This document shows positions 53,995 to 63,421 of a stretch of DNA of 64,000 nt, one piece after another; positions within the stretch are counted from its first letter, which is position 1, and each line of letters begins with the position of its first letter. Location: assembly GCF_927798175.1 (NCBI RefSeq), contig NZ_CAKMMP010000003.1:248001-312000 (forward strand), read 5' to 3'. The stretch comes from Paenibacillus sp. JJ-223 (GTDB lineage: Bacteria > Bacillota > Bacilli > Paenibacillales > Paenibacillaceae). The notes under the pieces are model-generated. The model was given only the letters and a program-made list of their open reading frames with translations. It made no database searches and was not told the origin of the DNA. The position numbers were made by a program, and so were the translations under genes.

Positions 53995-54876
53995 TTATTC
54001 AAGATGAAACGAATGGTCGACCCACCTTTTACGGTACTGATGGGGCGTGACGTCCATCTGTTCTTTGAATAATTTGCAGAAATACGACACATTGGTCAAA
54101 CCGATTTCCTCGGCAATGAGCGTGATCGGTTTGTTTGTCGTCGTCAGCAATTGAACAGACTGATGAATCCTGCGAGCAGCAATATATTGCGATATGCTGA
54201 CTCCGGTTGCTTCTTTGAATAAATGCGAAAGGTGATAGGAAGAAAGGTGCAGCGATTGAGCCAGATCGTGCAAGCGATAGGGCACATGGTAGTTTTTTTC
54301 GATCCAGTTCAGGATGCGCTCGACCTGGTGGTTTTTGCGTCCCGCAGGAGAAGCTGCCGAATTTCCCTCAAAGTCATTCCATAACGGTTTGAGATGATGA
54401 AAGAAATTCACAAGAAACAGTGAAATTTCCTCCGTACGATTCGATTCGTCCAAATAAGGTATACGCTCCTGAAAGTTTTTAAATTGATGCACCAAGATAT
54501 GCTGATCGCTCAGGTCGTAGAGGCAGGGGGAGGGGAGTTTCCCTAAATAAATATGCTTAAAGAAAGCATGTAAAACAGGCCATTTCTCGAAGTAGGCTTC
54601 AAACATGGAGGGTTCGAAAACGGCCAAAGACCGTTCAAAACATCGGTTATTCGAGTAGTCCAATTTGAGATGATGAAGCTGAAAAGGCTGAAAAATGCAA
54701 AGCATGCCCGGTTTAATCTCATAGCTGCGGTTATTAACGATCATCGTTCCGCTTCCTTCATGGATAAATAACAATTCAATGCCTAAATGGGAATGGAACG
54801 TTTCGTTGTTTGCGCTTTTGCGTCTATACGCGAAATGAATGGAGTGTTTATTGAAATCGTAGAGATCATATCGCAC
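53995..54876 (-). CDS. AraC-family regulator
   Basis: A 293-residue regulator with an N-terminal cupin (SHLGIELLFIHEGSGTMIVNN) and C-terminal AraC domain (LHLSSYHLSHLFKEATGVSI; EIGLTNVSYFCKLFKEQMDVTP). It is divergent from the oxidoreductase gene at 55048 and probably controls it. Confidence 0.9.
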   Translation of the reverse strand: MRYDLYDFNKHSIHFAYRRKSANNETFHSHLGIELLFIHEGSGTMIVNNRSYEIKPGMLCIFQPFQLHHLKLDYSNNRCFERSLAVFEPSMFEAYFEKWPVLHAFFKHIYLGKLPSPCLYDLSDQHILVHQFKNFQERIPYLDESNRTEEISLFLVNFFHHLKPLWNDFEGNSAASPAGRKNHQVERILNWIEKNYHVPYRLHDLAQSLHLSSYHLSHLFKEATGVSISQYIAARRIHQSVQLLTTTNKPITLIAEEIGLTNVSYFCKLFKEQMDVTPHQYRKRWVDHSFHLE

Positions 54877-55047
54877 ATCGGATTACCTCGCTTTGCACGG
54901 TTTATATTTCCATGAGTTCACTATAACGAAGCGTTCCAAAAACAGCAATATAGCGTTATTTTATCCACATTACAGGATCACAATGAACCCTCTCCCTGAG
55001 GTACTATTTTGTTGAAGACATCAATGGAGTAAGAGGAGGGATTCACC

Positions 55048-56202
55048 ATGTTAAAGATTGCGATTATAGGCGCAGGAGCCATTGCCAACGCGCATATCAA
55101 CAGTTATTTGCAATTTAAGGAACGATGCGAAATTGTGGCCCTATGCGATATGTATCCTGAAAAGGCCGAAGCGAAGAAAAACGAGTTTGGATTGAACGCC
55201 AAAGTTGTTAGCGATTACAAAGAACTGCTTGATAAGGAAATCGATCTGATTTCGGTCTGTTTACCTCCTTATGCGCATGCACCGGTTACGGTGGATTTTC
55301 TGAATGCAGGAAGTCATGTTCTGGTGGAGAAGCCGATGGCATCTTCCCTGGAGGAATGCGATCTCATGATCGAAGCAGCGCAGAAGAGCGGCAAAATACT
55401 GTCGGTTGTGGCGCAGAACCGGTTCACCAATCCGATCATGAAACTGAAACAAATGCTGGATACCGGACTTGCCGGTCCGATCCTGCATGCTCAGGTCGAT
55501 TCCTTCTGGTGGCGCGGTCATTGCTACTACGATCTCTGGTGGCGTGGTACATGGGAAAAAGAGGGAGGAGGTTGCACGCTGAACCATGCGGTGCATCATA
55601 TTGATGCTTTGCTCTGGATGATGGGACGCCCCGATCAAGTTCAGGCGTTCATGAGCAATGTGGCGCACGACAATGCGGAAGTCGAAGATTTATCCATTGC
55701 GATGCTTCGTTACCCGAATGGTGCATTGGGACAAATCACGAGTTCGGTCATCCATCATGGCGAACAGCAGCAGTTCATCTTCCAAGGGCGGGATGCCCGA
55801 ATCTCTGCGCCTTGGAAAATCACCGCTTCCTTGTCCAGACCCAATGGTTTTCCGGATAAGAATGCCGAGCTCGAAGAGCAGCTTCAACAAGCATACGACC
55901 GTTTACCGAATTTGCCGTACGAGGGGCATTCCGCCCAAATCGACAATGTCTTGCATGCCATCGAGTCAGGGGAACCGCCGTTGATTGACGGCAGTAGCGG
56001 CCGCAGTACGTTGGAACTGATTATGGCCATTTACAAATCGGCGAGCACCGGAGAGAATGTCAAGCTTCCACTCGTCGCTGGCGATCCGTTCTACACGCGA
56101 GCAGGCGTCCAGCAGAATGCCATCCATTTTTACGAGAAAAGCGGTTATGTTGAAAATTTTGCCGCGAATGAGCAGATTACGATCGGCACAACGAAGGAAT
56201 AG
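55048..56202 (+). CDS. Gfo/Idh/MocA-family oxidoreductase
   Basis: A 384-residue NAD(P)-dependent sugar or cyclitol dehydrogenase. The Rossmann motif is IIGAGAIANAHINSY, the cofactor and substrate motif VLVEKPMASSLEEC, and GGGCTLNHAVHHIDALLWMMG holds the catalytic histidine region. The C-terminal domain is the usual open beta-sheet. Substrate is unknown; the AraC partner suggests a sugar. Confidence 0.92.
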   Translation: MLKIAIIGAGAIANAHINSYLQFKERCEIVALCDMYPEKAEAKKNEFGLNAKVVSDYKELLDKEIDLISVCLPPYAHAPVTVDFLNAGSHVLVEKPMASSLEECDLMIEAAQKSGKILSVVAQNRFTNPIMKLKQMLDTGLAGPILHAQVDSFWWRGHCYYDLWWRGTWEKEGGGCTLNHAVHHIDALLWMMGRPDQVQAFMSNVAHDNAEVEDLSIAMLRYPNGALGQITSSVIHHGEQQQFIFQGRDARISAPWKITASLSRPNGFPDKNAELEEQLQQAYDRLPNLPYEGHSAQIDNVLHAIESGEPPLIDGSSGRSTLELIMAIYKSASTGENVKLPLVAGDPFYTRAGVQQNAIHFYEKSGYVENFAANEQITIGTTKE

Positions 56203-56235
56203 CCAATCTTACCATTCGAGGTGGACCGGAAAAAC

Positions 56236-56267
56236 AAGAGGGTTGCTCTCTAAAGCGGCCCTCTTTA
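56236..56267 (+). terminator. Terminator of the oxidoreductase gene
   Basis: AAGAGGG pairs with CCCTCTT around a 16-base loop. Confidence 0.6.
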
Positions 56268-56396
56268 TCATGTGTCTTTTCTCAATTCCCCCAATTGCGG
56301 CATGCCATCGCCTGCTTGGCGGTATTTTCAACGTTTGCAAGTCAGAACCCTCCGGCGTATAACGATACAGACAAATTTAGCAGGTTTGTTCCCATC

Positions 56397-58417
56397 TCAA
56401 ACACGGCGTTTTATGCTCTTTTGTTGGACAAACCTCTCCAGAACGGAAAAGTCCTCGGTCACGTTCTTAAACGGCAATGTTTCCAGCACCTGTTCCCGGT
56501 AATTTTTTTTTGCCGCTCCGCTGAGACGCGAATCGAGGATGCTAAGTACGCCAAGATCCGTTTCGCTGCGAATCAAACGTCCGCTTCCTTGCCGTAACCG
56601 AAGAAGCATGTCCGGCACAAATACGTCCATGAACGGATTCTCCGCCACCAATGACTTATATTCATAAATGGGATCCGACGGAACGGGAAAGGGCAGCCGG
56701 AAAATAATGACCTGCGACAGGTCCGAGCCTTCGATATTCACGCCTTCCCAGAAAACACCGGTACTCAGAAGCACACCTTTGCTTGCCCGAAATTCAGCGA
56801 TCACGCCGTCCTGGGAAGATCCCTCTTTTTGAACATGCACTGCCCATGCATGCGTATTGGCACTCGACATCAGCTTCTTGTGAATATACTTCATGTCTTC
56901 CTTGGCTGAAAAAAGGACCAATGTTCGTCCTTGCGTCAGATTACAGAGTTTGACCATTTCTTTGTAGGCTGATTCAAGGTAGATTTCACGCCGATCATGA
57001 TGATAGTGCGGAACATGGTTCGAAATGTACATCATGGCATGATTGGTGTAATCGAAAGGGGATGGTTTGCGGTCCATATAATCCCCCCTGTAACCAAGCG
57101 ATTGCGTCAAATAAGAGTATTGTTCTTCCAGCGTTTCCCCGCCCTGGCACATCGTTGCAGACGTGAGGATCACCGAAGTCTTGCCGTGAAATAAAGTATG
57201 TTTCAGAAACTGGCTAATATCTTTGGGACAGATGCTGACCGTGGCCTCCTGCAGAGGTTTGCTTGCCCATATGAGATAGTTGTCCTCCGCTCCAGCCAGA
57301 ACATCGATGAGAGAGATAAGCCCGTTCATGGCTTCATAAACGTCATCGATCTCACGTTCGTTGCGGGAGGTCAAAACCGATAGGCTGAGACTCAGGTCTT
57401 TCAACACATGCGAGACTCGAGTCAACGGCGTTTCTTTGATCTCGGATACTTTGATCCGGTCGCTGTCCTGTTTGGCCGCACGGAACAAGTCCGTGCCGAT
57501 CTGTTTGAAAATGCGTTCAACGCATTTTTTCAGAAATTTGGATTGCGAAAGAAGGCTTTTATCCCCGGATTTCTTCATGAGCAATTGCACAGCATCGTCC
57601 AGAATGCGGCAGATTCCTCGAAAAGTGAACTCCAGAGTTCGTGCGTCTCTAACTTTGGCTTCCAGATTATGAGCTTCATCAATGACAATCAGAGCCGGCC
57701 GTTCCGTAATAAGGCCTCGGGTTCCTTCTTTTTTCTTCATCAAATCCCGGATGAGCAGGTCCTGATTCACGATTATAAAATCGATTTCATTTACCCTTGC
57801 ATTGATTTTGGCACGCATATCGTAAAATAAGCAGCCATTTTTATGATGGCAGCGTTCGAATTTGCAATCGTTCACGGAAACATTGGACCATTCGGCATCA
57901 CGAATGCCGCCCTTTATATCCGCTCTTTCGTCAATCTCAAAATTTAATACACGCTGTGCAAGGGTAGAGAAGGGGGAGCCTGGATCATCAGGGTTGAATA
58001 ATTCCGCTGCCCTGTTTCGGCAGGCATACTGTCCCATGCCTTTCCCTACGACAGAGCGAACCGTTGTAAAGCCTAACCGGCTGCCGATGCCCTAAGGTCT
58101 TTATGTATCTGTTCCGAAAGCTGAATGGAGGATGTTGCGATAATAATCGGTTGGCGCGATACCTGATTAATGAGCAGGCCGGGAATGAGATATCCGAAGG
58201 ACTTGCCGATACCAACCCCGGCTTCGATCATGGCGTTGCGTCCATTAATATAAGCATCAGCTATATCCAGTGACATATCCTGCTGCCCGACCCGCTCTCG
58301 GAGGCCCATTCGGGGAAACCGGTCATACACTCGGAAGATGGCTTCAACCAACGAGCGCTCGAGGTCCTTTTTCGGCTCCCGCTTCTGTGAAGTATAGAGT
58401 TCATTTAACCAATTCAT
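56397..58417 (-). pseudogene. DinG/YoaA-like DNA helicase interrupted by a frameshift
   Basis: Two minus frames together form one XPD-type 5'-3' helicase. The first (58417 down to a TAG near 58073) starts MNWLNELYTSQKR and holds Walker A AGVGIGKSFGYL. Near 58092 the reading shifts: the first frame reads DLRASAAG and stops, whereas the other frame reads GIGSRLGFTTVRSV and GKGMGQYACRNRA in the order of the family. Four cysteines match the DinG iron-sulfur pattern (YAC, then C-X4-C-X5-C in CKFERCHHKNGC). The DEAH box is IVIDEAHNL. One missing base explains everything; I cannot tell a true mutation from a sequencing error. There is no N-terminal exonuclease domain. Confidence 0.8.
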
Positions 58418-58598
58418 AACGATCACCTCTTTTCCAAATGAAAATCATCCTTTATGGATATTTATAGTGAAACTTTAATTATCTTTGAAGCCGCCGCCAC
58501 AGTCAAGTGTTCGGAATGGCAAAATGGCTGAACGCAACAAAATCGGTTCAACAGCGTCTATTGAGCATAAATAGAGAACATCAACGGGAGTGAAACAG

Positions 58599-60860
58599 AT
58601 GCATATCAAACGTTTGACGATCATCGGTGCCGTACTCGGCTCCATGTTTTTATGGGCAGGAAGCGTGGCTGCGAACGAGCGCTTTACCGATCTGCAGCAT
58701 TCGAAGTGGGCCGAAGACGGTATCGAATATATGGCTAAACGGGGAACCGTGGCCGGATACGGCAATGGGAAATTCAAGCCCGCAGCGCCTGTGACAAGGG
58801 CGCAAGCGGTCACTTTTATGGTACGGGAGCTTTATTCGCAGCAGCTTGAGAAGCCGGTGCAGGGTACGACATATGGAGATGTTCCGCCAACACACCCCTT
58901 TTACCGGGAAATCGCCATCGCGGCCAAAAACGGGCTTGCCAGCGGGTTTCCAGACGGAACCTTCCATCCGGATGCACCTCTTAGCCGCGCAGAGACGGCG
59001 GCATTTCTTACACGCGCATATTTACTCGTCGAAGGCAAGCAGCCTGCCAATTGGTCGGATACGGAAAAGCACTGGGCCGCAGCGCCGATTCTCATCATGA
59101 GCTCGAACGGTTTGGTCGGCGGATATGCGGATGGAACCTATCGTCCGAATCGTACGGTCACGCGTGCGGAGTTTGCCGTATTTATGTCGCGCGTGATTCG
59201 GTTTGAACGTGAAGCAGCTATTCGGGCACAAGATTGGGACAAGTTGATTTCATATATGACCGTGAGCGAGCAGGTCGGCCAAATGCTCATGCCTGACGTT
59301 CGGCAATGGAACGGTAAGGTGACAACAACTGTTAATGATGGTTTGAAAAGCAGCATCCATGATCAAGATTTGGGCGGTTTGATCCTTTTCGATAAAAATA
59401 TTGTAGACGCTAAACAGGTCACAACATTCACGCACAATCTGCAAAACGAAGCAGGCGACATTCCGTTGTTTCTAGGTATCGACCAAGAAGGCGGCGTCAT
59501 AAAACGAATTCCTGGCGGGACGAATCTGCCGGGGCAAATGGCCCTTGGCGCCACAGGGGATGCGGCACTGGCCGAAGCGGCCGGACAGCTGACAGGAGAA
59601 GAGCTGAAGGCGCTCGGACTGAACCTCAACTTTGCGCCCGTGCTTGACATAAACAGCAACCCGGACAATCCGATCATCGGCATGCGTTCGTTCGGCTCTA
59701 GTGCGGATTTGGTGACGCGGTTTGGTCTCGCAACGATCAAGGGACTGCGTCAATCGGGCGTGATCGCGGCAGTCAAGCATTTTCCGGGCCATGGCGATAC
59801 AACGGTGGATTCCCATCTCGGAATGCCTGTGTTGACGCATCATCGGGAACGGCTTGATGCGGTGGAACTGAAACCGTTCCAGGCTGCGATCGAGAATGGG
59901 GTGGATATGATCATGACTGCGCATATTGCTTTTCCTGCGATCGATAATGAACAGGTCACTTCGCTCAAAGACGGAAGCCGTGTGCCGATCCCTGCCACAT
60001 TATCCAAAAAAGTGCTCACCGGGTTACTTCGCGAAGAGATGGGATATGAGGGTCTCATCATTTCCGATGCCTTCACCATGAAGGCCATTGCAGCGCATTT
60101 CGGGGAAAATAAAGCGGTGGAACGCGCCGTCTCTGCAGGCGTGGATATCATCCTGATGCCGCAAGATTCGGAAGCCGCTCATCAGACGCTGGTGAACGCG
60201 GTGAAGGACGGGACGATCCCGACCCAAACCATCCATGCGTCCGTTAAACGAATTTTGGAGCTGAAATCGAAATATGGTTTGTTCGAACCTGGCCCAAGCC
60301 TTGCTCAAAAGTTAGCCGACCTTAAACAGGTCATCGGAACAGAGGAGCATCGCACGGTGGAGCGGAAAATTGCAGAAAAAGCCGTCACCTTATTGGCGAG
60401 CCGCGACGGTTTACATCCGGACCCGATCCATCAGGGCGACCGCGTTGTGATCGTTGCAGCCGAGGAAGAGCAGGCAAAACAGCTGGAGAAACAACTGAAG
60501 CAAGCCACAGATGACTTGTCGTTCAAAACGGCAATTTCCGTGATCGACCAAGGACAAACCAACGCTGCCATGCAAGCGATCAATCAGGCTGATTACGTTA
60601 TTCTGGCCTCCTACCAATTCCGCAATGTGGCCAGCCAGTTCGGATGGAATGAGGTTCAATCCTTGATCGACGAGATGAACAAGCGGAATAAGCGTTACAC
60701 GTTGTTATCGCTAGGGAACCCATACGAGATGGTCTATTTGCAAAACGTGCGCTCCGCGCTTGCCGTTTACGGGAAGCAGGAGCCGAATACGGCAGCCGGA
60801 ACGAAAGTCTTGCTTGGCCAACTGGAAGCGACCGGGGTGCTGCCGGTGCAAACGGATTGA
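58599..60860 (+). CDS. S-layer-anchored GH3 enzyme (NagZ-type)
   Basis: A 753-residue secreted protein. A signal peptide ends near residue 26 (SVAANE). Three SLH domains follow (FTDLQHSKWAEDGIEYM; YGDVPPTHPFYREI; WSDTEKHWAAAPI), with the GxxDGTFxPxxPLSRAE pattern in each. The GH3 domain (from about residue 205) shows LGGLILFDKNIVD, KHFPGHGDTTVDSH, which is the NagZ loop with the catalytic histidine, and the nucleophile aspartate in LIISDAFTMKAI. A C-terminal Rossmann-like part completes it. It probably removes beta-N-acetylglucosamine from peptidoglycan at the cell surface. The ATG at 58599 is preferred to the GTG at 58590. Confidence 0.92.
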   Translation: MHIKRLTIIGAVLGSMFLWAGSVAANERFTDLQHSKWAEDGIEYMAKRGTVAGYGNGKFKPAAPVTRAQAVTFMVRELYSQQLEKPVQGTTYGDVPPTHPFYREIAIAAKNGLASGFPDGTFHPDAPLSRAETAAFLTRAYLLVEGKQPANWSDTEKHWAAAPILIMSSNGLVGGYADGTYRPNRTVTRAEFAVFMSRVIRFEREAAIRAQDWDKLISYMTVSEQVGQMLMPDVRQWNGKVTTTVNDGLKSSIHDQDLGGLILFDKNIVDAKQVTTFTHNLQNEAGDIPLFLGIDQEGGVIKRIPGGTNLPGQMALGATGDAALAEAAGQLTGEELKALGLNLNFAPVLDINSNPDNPIIGMRSFGSSADLVTRFGLATIKGLRQSGVIAAVKHFPGHGDTTVDSHLGMPVLTHHRERLDAVELKPFQAAIENGVDMIMTAHIAFPAIDNEQVTSLKDGSRVPIPATLSKKVLTGLLREEMGYEGLIISDAFTMKAIAAHFGENKAVERAVSAGVDIILMPQDSEAAHQTLVNAVKDGTIPTQTIHASVKRILELKSKYGLFEPGPSLAQKLADLKQVIGTEEHRTVERKIAEKAVTLLASRDGLHPDPIHQGDRVVIVAAEEEQAKQLEKQLKQATDDLSFKTAISVIDQGQTNAAMQAINQADYVILASYQFRNVASQFGWNEVQSLIDEMNKRNKRYTLLSLGNPYEMVYLQNVRSALAVYGKQEPNTAAGTKVLLGQLEATGVLPVQTD

Positions 60861-61001
60861 ATCACCTGCTTTTTAAATTTGTTGACCGAGAACCGTCTAA
60901 AGAAACGTCAAACTGCAGGGAAGCGGAGGCTTTTGGTTCATAAGCCCAAACCGCTGCCTCGATGTACCCCATCCGGGATAAGTCCGGGTTGTTACCAAAA
61001 A

Positions 61002-61024
61002 GCCCCCGCCTTGAAGGCGGGGGC
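61002..61024 (-). terminator. GC-rich terminator hairpin
   Basis: GCCCCCGCC (61002-61010) and GGCGGGGGC (61016-61024) are perfect arms. The T run is on the minus strand, so it terminates best in that direction; it may still stop the GH3 transcript. Confidence 0.65.
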
Positions 61025-61032
61025 GGTTTAAT

Positions 61033-61140
61033 ATAGACAACTATTCCCATAATGGGCCTGTAATTATCAGAATTATAGTTAATTGTCTATGCCCCCCCGT
61101 GATTTTTACACATAGTATGTGGAGAAATATCACGGAGGTG
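61033..61140 (+). promoter_or_regulatory. Structured leader of the collagen-like gene
   Basis: ATAGACAA (61033-61040) pairs with TTGTCTAT (61083-61090), enclosing two small hairpins (CCCAT/ATGGG and TAATT/AATTA), like a three-way junction. Next, CCGTGAT (61097-61103) pairs with ATCACGG (61129-61135) around the perfect palindrome CACATAGTATGTG. The second stem ends inside the ribosome binding site CGGAGGTGAG. Confidence 0.5.
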
Positions 61141-61146
61141 AGTTCA

Positions 61147-61878
61147 TTGATAAAACGTCATGGAAAACTGATTGGTAAACGTAAATTAAAAAAACATGTG
61201 CATTGTGCTAAGGTTAAGGTGGTAAAAGTTAGACCAAAAATTGTTGTTAATGCACCGCAAGGCGCACAAGGGGTTCCTGGCCCGCAAGGACCTATAGGTC
61301 CAATAGGTCCAATCGGGGCCACTGGCGCACAAGGGATACCAGGCCCTGCCGGCCCGCAAGGACTTCCTGGCCCCGTCGGTCCTGTCGGCCCCGTCGGCCC
61401 TGCTGGAGCAACAGGCCCCGCCGGCCCTGCCGGAGCAACAGGCCCTGCCGGTCCTGCCGGCCCTACTGGAGCCGGAATATCCGATTTCTTGAGCGTATTC
61501 CGGGCAGATCCGGGCACAGGTACGGACACCGTTCCAGGAAACGCGCCCATAACTTTAACCGGCGTTTTGGCTAATGTTGGAGGTGCATTTACCTTCGTGC
61601 CGCCATCCCCGACGATCACCATCAACGAAACAGGAAGCTACCTGATCTCTTTCACCATTCATAATCAGAGCAATGCTGATTTCAACCTCACAGTGAATGG
61701 AACGCCCATAACACCCGTGCCTTTCACGGGTAATGGAGGAGGACCCATATCTGCTGAAGTTATTATTACGGTCACAACAGTTCCGACGACGATCCAGCTT
61801 GTAAACGCGAGTGCAACTCCTGTACAGTTGCATAACAATCTAAATACCACTGTGACCATTCTGAAACTGGCTCCTTAA
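61147..61878 (+). CDS. Collagen-like (BclA-type) spore surface protein
   Basis: A 243-residue protein with a basic N-terminus ([15 protein letters not shown]), about 24 G-X-Y collagen triplets (residues 35-108, many GPA, GPV, GPI and GAT) and a C-terminal beta jelly roll of the BclA type ([36 protein letters not shown]) that would trimerise. Such proteins form hair-like filaments on the exosporium. The TTG start is set by GGAGGTGAG at 61134-61142. No exosporium-targeting motif or signal peptide is obvious. Confidence 0.85.
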   Translation: MIKRHGKLIGKRKLKKHVHCAKVKVVKVRPKIVVNAPQGAQGVPGPQGPIGPIGPIGATGAQGIPGPAGPQGLPGPVGPVGPVGPAGATGPAGPAGATGPAGPAGPTGAGISDFLSVFRADPGTGTDTVPGNAPITLTGVLANVGGAFTFVPPSPTITINETGSYLISFTIHNQSNADFNLTVNGTPITPVPFTGNGGGPISAEVIITVTTVPTTIQLVNASATPVQLHNNLNTTVTILKLAP

Positions 61879-62358
61879 CTTCGATTCTCAATATAGTTTA
61901 TGTCTGCATAAAAATAAAAGATTATGTCTTTTATCCGGTCAATAAGTCTATTTATTCGAAAAGATAGTCTGAATGATCGGGGGCTGGAGAGCGGCGGGGC
62001 GAAAAAGCTAGAACATATCGCCCGCTGCTCTCTCCGTTACCGAAGGCAAACCCTCAAAATCTGGTAAGAATATCCCGGTGCCGGCAACTACCGAAGATAT
62101 GAAGGTTACTGAAACCGTGGTCACGTTCAAGCTGGACAAGATACATAAGCAAGGGGAAGTTCTGTCCGGAACATGATCAGTCTAAAAAAACGACATCATG
62201 AATGTTTCACTCCTGCAAAACGGCTTGGAACTGGAGGTAAACGGTTGAGTATCCTGATATCAGCTTTTTCAGGTGAGAAAGATTACGATAGTATATGGTG
62301 AAAACATGGGAATGTGACCATTCGTATCGTTTCCGGATTATCCGAATTTTTGTTTTTT
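61879..62358. other. Intergenic region with imperfect hairpin and a possible gene fragment
   Basis: GGAGAG...CGGCGGGGCG (61986-62001) can pair imperfectly with the CGCCCGCTGCTCTCTCC side (62019-62035). A frame open from about 62013 to a TGA at 62174-62176 reads VTEGKPSKSGKNIPVPATTE and VTETVVTFKLDK. It has no start codon with a ribosome binding site, so it may be a leftover piece of a secreted protein. Confidence 0.35.
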
Positions 62359-63237
62359 CTACATCCGTTCATGCTCGGGTTCAATATGAATCAAAATTTG
62401 GGCACGATGAAAAACTTGTTTAATGGCCTGCTCCATTTCATCGGAAAGTTGATGGGAAGTGATCACGCTCATGGTAGACGGGACGACAAGGTGAAAATCA
62501 ATAATCTCCTCCGGACCGGATCGCCGGGTACGAAAGTTATGAACCTCGATGTATTTTTCCTCGAACGATTGAATAATGTGAAGGATGTTCTCTTCCTCCT
62601 CTTCGGACAATCGGGCATCGATCAGTGGTGGGAAGGATTCTTTCATCAATTTGTAAGCTTCTCGCATGATATAGAACGCCAGAATAATCCCGATGACCGG
62701 ATCCAATATATGCCAGCCTGTGATCGTAACGAGCAATAAGCTAAACGCTACTCCTAGGGAGGTGAAAACATCCGTAAGTAAGTGCAGTGCATTTGATTTC
62801 ATGGCGACTGAATTCATTTCTGCCGCTGTTTTTTTGAGCTTTCGCGAAACCCAATAATTGATGCCGGCTCCAATAAGCATAACAATGATTCCTAAATAGG
62901 GAAGTTCTACGGGACTCGGATGGATGATTTTATGAACACACTCATAAATGATCCAAATGCCTGCCACAAAAATGAGTATGGTTTCGATCGTTCCGGAGAC
63001 GTTCTCTACTTTGCCATGTCCATAGGGATGCTGTTGATCTGCGGTGCGTCCGGAAATACGGATCGAAAAAAATGCAATGAGGGAAGCCGCCAAATCCAAA
63101 GCAGAATGGATCGCTTCGGAAATGATGGCCACCGACCCCGTCAAAAGCCCAACAACGAATTTGGATAAAACGACAAAGGCGTTGCTCAGGACAGACAGAA
63201 ATGCAACATTTGCCCCTTTCAAACGATCTACCTCCAT
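62359..63237 (-). CDS. Cation diffusion facilitator (CDF) transporter
   Basis: A 292-residue divalent metal/proton antiporter with six helices. IISEAIHSALDL and HPYGHGKVENVSG flank the transport metal site, ALHLLTDVFTSLG holds the second part, and a C-terminal cytoplasmic domain follows. The first half-site is E-H..D rather than D-H..D, a variant seen in manganese or iron transporters of this family. Metal specificity cannot be decided. Confidence 0.9.
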   Translation of the reverse strand: MEVDRLKGANVAFLSVLSNAFVVLSKFVVGLLTGSVAIISEAIHSALDLAASLIAFFSIRISGRTADQQHPYGHGKVENVSGTIETILIFVAGIWIIYECVHKIIHPSPVELPYLGIIVMLIGAGINYWVSRKLKKTAAEMNSVAMKSNALHLLTDVFTSLGVAFSLLLVTITGWHILDPVIGIILAFYIMREAYKLMKESFPPLIDARLSEEEEENILHIIQSFEEKYIEVHNFRTRRSGPEEIIDFHLVVPSTMSVITSHQLSDEMEQAIKQVFHRAQILIHIEPEHERM

Positions 63238-63380
63238 TTGGAAATTAATAAATTAATTTGCTGCCATCCGGATATTATGTTCACTATTTCCCATCCTTAA
63301 TCAACAAGAGTTTCAAGAGCATGAAGCATTACCTGATTGCACAACCGATGGTATTGTCAAATGAGGAGCAACATTTTATA

Positions 63381-63404
63381 ATATATGAATAGTTGATCAT
63401 ATAT
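63381..63404. promoter_or_regulatory. Inverted repeat upstream of the monooxygenase gene
   Basis: ATATATGA (63381-63388) and TCATATAT (63397-63404) form an 8-bp inverted repeat, 17 bases before the start codon at 63422. Confidence 0.35.
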
Positions 63405-63421
63405 TTATAAAGAGTATGATA

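Noticed and set aside
61158..61625. Minus-strand collagen-like frame (GPAGPAGP repeats)
   Set aside because: The G-X-Y repeat gives proline/glycine-rich reading on both strands; only the plus strand has a ribosome binding site and the BclA-type C-terminus.
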